From NCBI RefSeq assembly GCF_028595265.1, contig NZ_JAQQXP010000002.1, forward strand, positions 310,001 through 374,000: 64,000 nt of DNA, read 5' to 3'. The translations under genes were made by a program, and so were the position numbers. A model generated the notes under the pieces. It made no database searches. It was not told the DNA's origin and was given only the letters and a program-made list of their open reading frames with translations. Each line of letters begins with the position of its first letter. Position 1 is the first letter of the stretch. Source of the DNA: Alteromonas gilva. GTDB taxonomy: Bacteria; Pseudomonadota; Gammaproteobacteria; Enterobacterales; Alteromonadaceae. Positions 58,461-64,000 of this stretch are shown piece after piece.

Positions 58461-60227
58461 TTATAGCGCTTCGGTTACGATTTTGGGCGTAACAAATATG
58501 AGTAATTCACGTTTTTGATAGACCGTAGAGCTGTTTCGAAATAATCCACCAACAACGGGTAAATCGCCGAACAACGGTACTTTGCTAACATCGTTACTAT
58601 TGACCTGCTGAAAAATACCGCCCAGGACAATTGTTTCGCCATTCTCGACCAATACCTGGGTTTTGATTTCCTGAGTATCGATGGCTACGGCATCACCGGT
58701 GGCGGTCTGAACGGTCTCACCGCGGGTATCCTGGGTAACCACCAAATCAAGAATAATACGATTGTCCGGCGTAATATGTGGGGTCACCTTTAAACTTAAC
58801 ACCGCTTTTTTAAATTCAACCGAGGTCGCGCCGCTTGAGGTCGCCTGTGAGTAGGGTATTTCGGTGCCCTGCTCAATATAAGCCTCTTGTTGATTAGCGA
58901 CAGTAATACGCGGACTGGCGATGATTTCACCTTTGTTTTCTGATTCCAGTGCGGACAGTTCTAAATCGAGAATCGTGCCGTCTGCCAGACTGGCAATTTG
59001 AAAACCGATACTGCCAGCCGGGCCGCTCACCGGTAAGTTCACATTCAGCCGGTCACCCAAAGACGGCACCACGCCGGCGGCAATCCTATCGGCCCCTTCC
59101 AGGGAGCCTGAGATACCGTTATCGCTCTGCCGGTCAGAAAATCCCCAGCGCACGCCCAGCTGTTCGTCGACGTTGTCCCTTACTGTTACCATGCGTGATT
59201 CAATCAGTACTTGTTTAACCGGAATATCCAGCGAACGAATAACACGTCGCGCTTCATCTATCGACGCCTGGGTATCGCGTACCAGGATGGTGTTAGTGCG
59301 GTTATCTACCGACACCGCGCCACGCTCGGTTAATATGCCTGCGGCACCTTCTTCACTCTTGAGTATGCCAGCCAGCTCGGAGGCCTTGGCGTAATTCACC
59401 GTTATACTGGCCGAGGCCAGTGGCGCCAGCTCGGCGGCTTGCTGATCGGATTGCAACTTCTGGGTTTCACGCTGAGATAATTCGTCACTGGGGGCAATCA
59501 GCAGAATGTTACCCTCCTGACGCTTGTCCAGGCCTTTGATTTGTAAAATCATGTCCAAAGCCTGATCCCAGGGCACCCCGGTTAAGCTGATCGACACGTT
59601 ACCGGAGACGGTATCAGTCGTGACTAAATTAAACCCATTTACTTTGGCAATGATTTGCAGCACCTGACGTACCGGCACATCCTGGAAATCCAGCGAGATG
59701 GGCTCGCCCTTGTACTGGCTGTTTTTTAACTTGTCGCGCTGTTCCTGGCTCATTGGCGTAATGGTGACGGTAACCGTGTTGCCATCTTTGCTGGTGTCAG
59801 TGGTAACAATGCCATTGTAATCAAACTCTATACGACTGGCCGTTTGGTCCTGAAATGTTTCAATGCTGGTGAGCTGTGTACCAAAAGATACAACGTCCAG
59901 TTCAACTAACTGATCTTCGGCCAGCGATGTACGCGGTAACGTAAGCAGCAACTTACCGTTAGCCTCAACAAATTCAGGCACTGCGTTATTATTATCAAAA
60001 GTCAGTGTAGTAACTGCGCTGCCATCGGCCCCTCGGGTAAAAGCAATATCCTGCAATTGTGACGTAAACACTAACTCTGCATCGGCGTTAGGATTGATCA
60101 GCTGTGGTGATTGTTGCGCGCTCGCATTCAGTGCGAAAACATGGCAAAAGAGCATAAAAATGCCCAGCCATGCTGGCCGTGAGGATTGCCCGTTAAGGCA
60201 GTTGTTACAGATATATCGCTTAAACAT
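58461..60227 (-). CDS. pilQ: Type IV pilus secretin PilQ
   Basis: Outer-membrane secretin through which the pilus is extruded. 588 aa, shorter than the roughly 700 of Pseudomonas PilQ, probably with one AMIN domain instead of two. Order: signal peptide ending NASAQQ, AMIN region (about 40-165), STN/N0 (SLDFQDVPVRQVLQIIAKVNGFNLVTTDTVSGNVSISLTGVPWDQALDMIL), N1/NolW-like (ASITVNYAKASELAGILK, NTILVRDTQASIDEARRVIRSLDIPVKQVLIESRMVTV), and the secretin core with EYSQ-type lip and GETIVLGGIFQ. It is the last gene of pilMNOPQ. Confidence 0.95.
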   Translation of the reverse strand: MFKRYICNNCLNGQSSRPAWLGIFMLFCHVFALNASAQQSPQLINPNADAELVFTSQLQDIAFTRGADGSAVTTLTFDNNNAVPEFVEANGKLLLTLPRTSLAEDQLVELDVVSFGTQLTSIETFQDQTASRIEFDYNGIVTTDTSKDGNTVTVTITPMSQEQRDKLKNSQYKGEPISLDFQDVPVRQVLQIIAKVNGFNLVTTDTVSGNVSISLTGVPWDQALDMILQIKGLDKRQEGNILLIAPSDELSQRETQKLQSDQQAAELAPLASASITVNYAKASELAGILKSEEGAAGILTERGAVSVDNRTNTILVRDTQASIDEARRVIRSLDIPVKQVLIESRMVTVRDNVDEQLGVRWGFSDRQSDNGISGSLEGADRIAAGVVPSLGDRLNVNLPVSGPAGSIGFQIASLADGTILDLELSALESENKGEIIASPRITVANQQEAYIEQGTEIPYSQATSSGATSVEFKKAVLSLKVTPHITPDNRIILDLVVTQDTRGETVQTATGDAVAIDTQEIKTQVLVENGETIVLGGIFQQVNSNDVSKVPLFGDLPVVGGLFRNSSTVYQKRELLIFVTPKIVTEAL

Positions 60228-60242
60228 CTCGTTATCTCCTGC

Positions 60243-60767
60243 TCACGACTTGATCGTTAGCGTTGTTTCTTTCTGCTGCCAGCAGCCGGTGCCGTCAGGA
60301 ACAAGCTCTTGAATTACAACATTATTATCGACAATGGCACTGATGCGACCGAAAAACAGTCCAACCCTGGAGCCTTTTTTAGCCTGATAGAGCAGGCCGT
60401 CGTTCGTTTTGAACAACACCCATTTATGCCCATTAGTATAAAAACTGCCAGTGAGCGACAAGGCATCAATACCATAGGTTTCCAGCGGCTCGCGCTGGCG
60501 ACTCGTGTCGGGCTGCAAACAGTTTATCTTTGACTCCGTGACAATGGGTGCCTGGGCCATCTTGGGGCGTGTAAACGGACTGCGAAACTCCTGTGCGCTG
60601 TAAACGAATGCCGGTTCCTGACTAAACTTAGGATAGGGCTCGATACGCGGCTTGGTATTTTGTTTTACCTGCGCAGTAAAGCTTTTCAGATCATCCAGTT
60701 GCGGTGAACAGCCGGTGATTAGCACGCCGACAACCAGTGCGCTTGCGAGGCGGGTTACAGCGCTCAT
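60243..60767 (-). CDS. pilP: Type IV pilus lipoprotein PilP
   Basis: Inner-membrane lipoprotein linking the PilNO dimer to the secretin. 174 aa. The signal peptide ends in lipobox ITGC (Cys20); a disordered linker (KQNTKPRIEPYPKFSQEP) leads to the conserved FRSPFTRP segment. The HR domain follows: ETYGIDALSLTGSFYTNGHKWVLFKTNDGLLYQAKKGSRVG, ending with the VQELVPDGTGCWQQKE pattern. Its start overlaps the pilO stop by four bases; pilQ begins 15 bp further on. Confidence 0.93.
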   Translation of the reverse strand: MSAVTRLASALVVGVLITGCSPQLDDLKSFTAQVKQNTKPRIEPYPKFSQEPAFVYSAQEFRSPFTRPKMAQAPIVTESKINCLQPDTSRQREPLETYGIDALSLTGSFYTNGHKWVLFKTNDGLLYQAKKGSRVGLFFGRISAIVDNNVVIQELVPDGTGCWQQKETTLTIKS

Positions 60768-61375
60768 TTACCACCTCCCCGCGGCTCTGTCGCTGCCGTC
60801 CGGTAGGTTTTCGCCAACAGGCTTAAACGCAACCCGCCTTGTTCACTCAGCACGGTAAAATCATGCATGGTGACAATTCTTGGCAGTTCGGCCACTTTTG
60901 AGGCGAATTGTCCAAAACTGTGATACTTACCGGCCACTTCAATTTTGATGGGGAGTTCAGTGTAAAACTCTTTTGGAATTTCTTTTTCCCAGTTCAGTAA
61001 ACGAAACGTCAGGCCAGAGCTGGTGCCAACGTAGGTAATGTCATCAAGCAATCCCGGGGTTTCATTTTGGGTGGGCAGTGATTTTAACATCGATGAAAAG
61101 TCTTCTTCGATTTGCGCCAGCTGTGCCTTGTAGGCCTCAAGATTAGCCGCCAGTCGATACTTCGCTTCAAACTGTAGTTTGAGCTCGGCTTCTTTTTTCT
61201 CTACCTGTTCCAGTTGCGGCAGTTTAGGGCTGACAATACTGGAATAGCTGATGCCGGAGACCACTAAAATTATAAAGAAAGCGATCACGATTTTTACTTC
61301 AAACGGCCAGATGGCTATCTGCTCAAAGTCGAGATCGTTAATCTCTTTTAATTTGGCAACATCAAATTTTTTCAT
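60764..61375 (-). CDS. pilO: Type IV pilus assembly protein PilO
   Basis: Bitopic inner-membrane protein pairing with PilN in the alignment complex. 203 aa. A short cytoplasmic N-terminus has LKEINDLDFEQIAIWPFEVK, then one transmembrane helix (IVIAFFIILVVSGISY), a coiled coil (LPQLEQVEKKEAELKLQFEAKYRLAANLEAYKAQLAQIEEDFSSML), and a ferredoxin-like domain (LLDDITYVGTSSGLTFRLLNWE, KIEVAGKYHSFGQFASKVAELPRIVTMHDF). Four-base overlaps join it to pilN and pilP. Confidence 0.93.
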   Translation of the reverse strand: MKKFDVAKLKEINDLDFEQIAIWPFEVKIVIAFFIILVVSGISYSSIVSPKLPQLEQVEKKEAELKLQFEAKYRLAANLEAYKAQLAQIEEDFSSMLKSLPTQNETPGLLDDITYVGTSSGLTFRLLNWEKEIPKEFYTELPIKIEVAGKYHSFGQFASKVAELPRIVTMHDFTVLSEQGGLRLSLLAKTYRTAATEPRGGGK

Positions 61376-61953
61376 TGGTTACCTCCACTGTTTTTTTGTT
61401 TTGCAGTGGCCGTCTGAGCCTGGATGGCAAAGGTAAGGGTAAATTCACTGACTGCATCGCTGGCACTGGTATCGGCAACAATTGACGATAGTTCGCCTGA
61501 GGTAAACACCTTCGAGGTTTCTAACTGGCGCATAAATTCGGCCAGCCGGTTATTCGATTCACTGGTGCCCCGCACCTCAATAGCTGCCCCGGTGCGCTGC
61601 AAAGACTTAAAAGACACGCCCTGGGGCACAATGCGCGCTAATTCATCGAATACCTGAGGCGCCAGATTGCGGCTACTTTGCAGTTGCTCAATCAGCGCCA
61701 TGCGTTGCTCAATGGCCGCTTTACTTTCTTTTATCTTTTTAATCTCGGCTATCTGACTGTCCAGCGCCGTAATCTCCGAGGTGAGGTACTGATTACGGGC
61801 ATTTTGATTACTGATTTGTTGATCAATAAACTGACCAACCAACCAGAAGAGCAAAAAGGTGATGAGCGCCACCAGGCCCAGAATAATAAGATATTGCTGC
61901 TTTTGCTTAAGGCGACGTTGCTCGCGCCATGGCAGTAAATTTATATATGCCAT
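61372..61953 (-). CDS. pilN: Type IV pilus assembly protein PilN
   Basis: Partner of PilO; its cytoplasmic N-terminus binds PilM. 193 aa. The opening AYINLLPWREQRRLKQK contains the INLLPWR motif that docks onto PilM. One transmembrane helix follows (YLIILGLVALITFLLFWLVGQFI), a coiled coil, and a ferredoxin-like domain (FDELARIVPQGVSFKSLQRTGAAIEVRGTSESNNRLAEFMRQLE). It overlaps pilM by 13 bases and pilO by four. Confidence 0.94.
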   Translation of the reverse strand: MAYINLLPWREQRRLKQKQQYLIILGLVALITFLLFWLVGQFIDQQISNQNARNQYLTSEITALDSQIAEIKKIKESKAAIEQRMALIEQLQSSRNLAPQVFDELARIVPQGVSFKSLQRTGAAIEVRGTSESNNRLAEFMRQLETSKVFTSGELSSIVADTSASDAVSEFTLTFAIQAQTATAKQKNSGGNQ

Positions 61954-63011
61954 GGAGAAAACCCCCTGCTTGCCAAACCGGCTGCTATCGCCATCAGTGG
62001 GGCGGTTTGTTGGACCTGCTCAGCGTTGAGCTTGTCACTGATTTTTATGGTTGAGAAGGGGTTAAAAACCTCCACCTCAACGCCTAAGTCCTGTTGTAAT
62101 GTCTCGGTTAAGGTTGGCAGTACGGCAGCACCACCACTGAGGACAATGCGCTGCGGGCGCTTGGCATTCATGGTGCTCATATACATTTGGATAGCCCGGT
62201 TAATCTGCTGTTGTAAATTTGCCGCAAAAACCGGCAACGTGTCGGTTACCCAGTTATCCGGTAGCGTGTTGTCGATAAGTTGTGACTCAACATCTTTACG
62301 CTCGAGCATGTGAATGAGCGCTAAATCCTGCAGCAGCGTATCGGTGCCAAAGTTATGCTCCTTGGTATAGAGCACCTCGCCCTCCTGCCATACGCAGACC
62401 TGCAGCAATGAGGCTCCCACATTGATACAGCACACCGATGAGCGCGCCTCGTCATGAGGGTAGAAGTAGTCAACGGCGTTGCCCAGCGCAAAGCTTTCAA
62501 TGTCGACAACCAGTGGTTCAAAGCTCTGTTCGCGTACTAATGTTGAGCGAGAATCCACGATATCCTTGTGCGCTGCACTGAGTAACACATTGACTTTGCC
62601 GGCGTGAGTCTCGCTCATACCCAGCTCTTCAAAGTCGAGATAGACCTCCTCAAGGGGATAGGGAATAAGACTGTCGGCCTCAACCTCTATTTGTCCTTCG
62701 AGCTCGAAGTCTGACTGATCGGGCTCCATGTGCACCACTTTACTGATAACGGATGTACCGGCCACCGCGATGGCGGCAGGCTTTAATTTGTTTTTTAGCG
62801 CCAGGCGAACTTTACGCAAGGCCAGACTCACCGCGTCGTAGTCACTGATTTCACGCTCTCTGAAGGCATCTTTGATGATCGGCTCACAGGCATACGCTGT
62901 CAGCGTGTAGTCACCGGCAGCGCCTTCAAGCACCACCGCTTTGATGCAACGGGTACCAATGTCGAGTCCGACAATGGAGGGTTGCTTCTTTTTGAACAGT
63001 GATCTTACCAT
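61941..63011 (-). CDS. pilM: Type IV pilus assembly ATPase-like protein PilM
   Basis: Actin/FtsA-like cytoplasmic protein binding ATP and the N-terminus of PilN. 356 aa. Phosphate-1 motif IVGLDIGTRCIKAVVLEG, SHS2-like insertion region, CCINVGASLLQVCVWQEGEVLYTKEHNFGTDTLLQDL, and the adenosine motif RIVLSGGAAVLPTLTETLQQ are all seen. It heads the pilMNOPQ operon and is divergent from mrcA across 140 bp, the conserved mrcA-pilM arrangement. AAGG lies 11 bases before the ATG. Confidence 0.95.
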   Translation of the reverse strand: MVRSLFKKKQPSIVGLDIGTRCIKAVVLEGAAGDYTLTAYACEPIIKDAFREREISDYDAVSLALRKVRLALKNKLKPAAIAVAGTSVISKVVHMEPDQSDFELEGQIEVEADSLIPYPLEEVYLDFEELGMSETHAGKVNVLLSAAHKDIVDSRSTLVREQSFEPLVVDIESFALGNAVDYFYPHDEARSSVCCINVGASLLQVCVWQEGEVLYTKEHNFGTDTLLQDLALIHMLERKDVESQLIDNTLPDNWVTDTLPVFAANLQQQINRAIQMYMSTMNAKRPQRIVLSGGAAVLPTLTETLQQDLGVEVEVFNPFSTIKISDKLNAEQVQQTAPLMAIAAGLASRGFSPWHI

Positions 63012-63151
63012 GTCAACCGTAGCCTTATTTCTTAGCGAACAATTTCTAACTTATGATGTTACTGAATTTTTTTCTATTAAATGGTTCTAATAAATACACT
63101 TAGGTATAAAATATAAGTCATTTTGGCAAAAAAGCCCTGTTCATTCTTATT

Positions 63152-64000
63152 GTGAAATATTTAAAAACCGTACTATTAGTTGGATTTGTCGCCGCGTTAC
63201 TTGGCAGTGTAACGTTAACGGGTATCTATTTTTATATGAAACCTGACTTGCCCAGCGTTGCCATCCTTAAGGATGTGCGACTGCAAACCCCCATGCGTAT
63301 TTATACCCATGACGGCAAGCTAATTTCACAATACGGCGTAAAAAGGCGTATTCCGGTAACCTTAGACGAAACACCGGAATTATTACAAAAAGCGATTCTG
63401 GCTACCGAAGACAGCCGGTTTTATAAACATTTCGGTATTGATCCTATCGGCATTACCCGTGCTTTCATTAATCTGGTGCTGACTGGCGAAAAAAGTCAGG
63501 GGGCCAGTACACTGACCCAGCAACTGGCGCGTGGCTTTTTTCTAACCCGCGAAAAAACCTACATCCGCAAGATTAAAGAAGTGTTTATTGCCCTGCATAT
63601 GGAGGCGGAGTTAAGCAAGGATGAAATCTTTGAGCTTTACCTCAACAAAATTGAACTGGGGCATCGCTCATTTGGCTTTGGCGCTGCCGCACAAGTTTAC
63701 TACGGTAAGAAATTAAACGAGTTAAGCCTGGCCCAGATTGCCACACTGGCCGGCCTGCCACAGGCACCCTCGGTGCTCAATCCGATTAGCCGCCCTGAGC
63801 GCTCTCTGGAACGGCGTCGCATTGTGTTGTTGCGTATGCTCGACGAAGGGTTTATCACTAAAGCGCAGTTTAATGAAGCAAACTCGGCCCCGGTCACCGC
63901 TAAAAAGCATGGTGCCGAAATTGAACTGGATGCGCCGTATCTGGCTGATTTGATTTATTCAGAAATGGTCAACCTGTACGGTAAAGAAGAGGCCGAAACC
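63152..64000 (+). CDS. mrcA: Penicillin-binding protein 1A (3' end outside window)
   Basis: Bifunctional peptidoglycan synthase; only the first 283 codons are present and the frame is open to the last base. The likely start is GTG 63152 giving VKYLKTVLLVGFV, parallel to the GTG start of E. coli mrcA; no clear Shine-Dalgarno sequence. A transmembrane helix (residues 4-28) is followed by PDLPSVAILKDVRLQTPMRIYTHDGKLISQYG. The GT51 domain has ATEDSRFYKHFGID with the catalytic Glu, GASTLTQQLARGFFLTREKT and FELYLNKIELGHRSFGFGAAAQVYYGK. It is divergent from pilM. Confidence 0.95.
   Translation, partial: MKYLKTVLLVGFVAALLGSVTLTGIYFYMKPDLPSVAILKDVRLQTPMRIYTHDGKLISQYGVKRRIPVTLDETPELLQKAILATEDSRFYKHFGIDPIGITRAFINLVLTGEKSQGASTLTQQLARGFFLTREKTYIRKIKEVFIALHMEAELSKDEIFELYLNKIELGHRSFGFGAAAQVYYGKKLNELSLAQIATLAGLPQAPSVLNPISRPERSLERRRIVLLRMLDEGFITKAQFNEANSAPVTAKKHGAEIELDAPYLADLIYSEMVNLYGKEEAET

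Overview
The window is a 64 kb piece of a gammaproteobacterial chromosome. Gene content and gene order point to the Alteromonadales, probably Alteromonadaceae. Indicators are DUF2982- and DUF2970-type proteins, the block mrcA-pilMNOPQ-aroK-aroB-damX-dam, the ast arginine-catabolism genes, and a complete PHA granule gene set apart from a thiolase. Almost everything is ordinary chromosomal backbone. No rRNA, tRNA, insertion sequence, prophage or CRISPR array was recognised.

Layout. (1) 1-3467: distal end of a type III-B CRISPR effector operon, cmr3(partial)-cmr4-cmr5-cmr6, cut by the left edge. (2) 3507-7313: LPS core assembly genes, with two glycosyltransferases divergent from the Kdo transferase waaA. 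(3) 7314-14239: CPA-type antiporter, beta-propeller-like lipoprotein, M3 peptidase, purU, thpR. (4) 14472-26995: hrpB and mrcB flanking a roughly 7.5 kb block of PHA metabolism (phaB, phaZ, two phasins, phaR, phaC, a small phaC-linked protein) plus a lytic transglycosylase. CTGC-N3-GCAG operators lie between phaR and the phasins. (5) 26990-34216: a tiny membrane-protein transcription unit with a sigma-54-like promoter, DUF808 and a Pro/Thr-rich protein, NtrC/sigma-54-controlled glnK-amtB, ggt, and a DyP-type peroxidase homologue with altered catalytic residues. (6) 34226-43364: pyrB-hemL, a small CxxC membrane protein coupled to a DUF2982 protein, a BarA-like hybrid kinase, parC. (7) 43537-52223: astC-astA-astD-DUF1338, an HDOD protein, rpe-trpS-pabA. 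(8) 52633-64000: a TorF-like outer membrane protein, two small proteins, dam, damX, aroB, aroK, the type IV pilus operon pilMNOPQ, and divergent mrcA cut by the right edge.

How the genes work together. The PHA block covers reduction of acetoacetyl-CoA, polymerisation, granule coating, mobilisation and repression. The ast cluster with glnK-amtB indicates nitrogen scavenging under NtrC control. PilM-Q, both bifunctional PBPs, the lytic transglycosylase, DamX and the LPS genes form a strong cell-envelope theme.

No clearly new multi-gene system was found. The observations best worth following are the sigma-54-like small-protein unit at 26994-27371, the peroxidase homologue lacking its distal catalytic residues, the PhaR operator array, the PHA block sitting inside thpR-hrpB-mrcB synteny, and the Cmr operon with no array in view.
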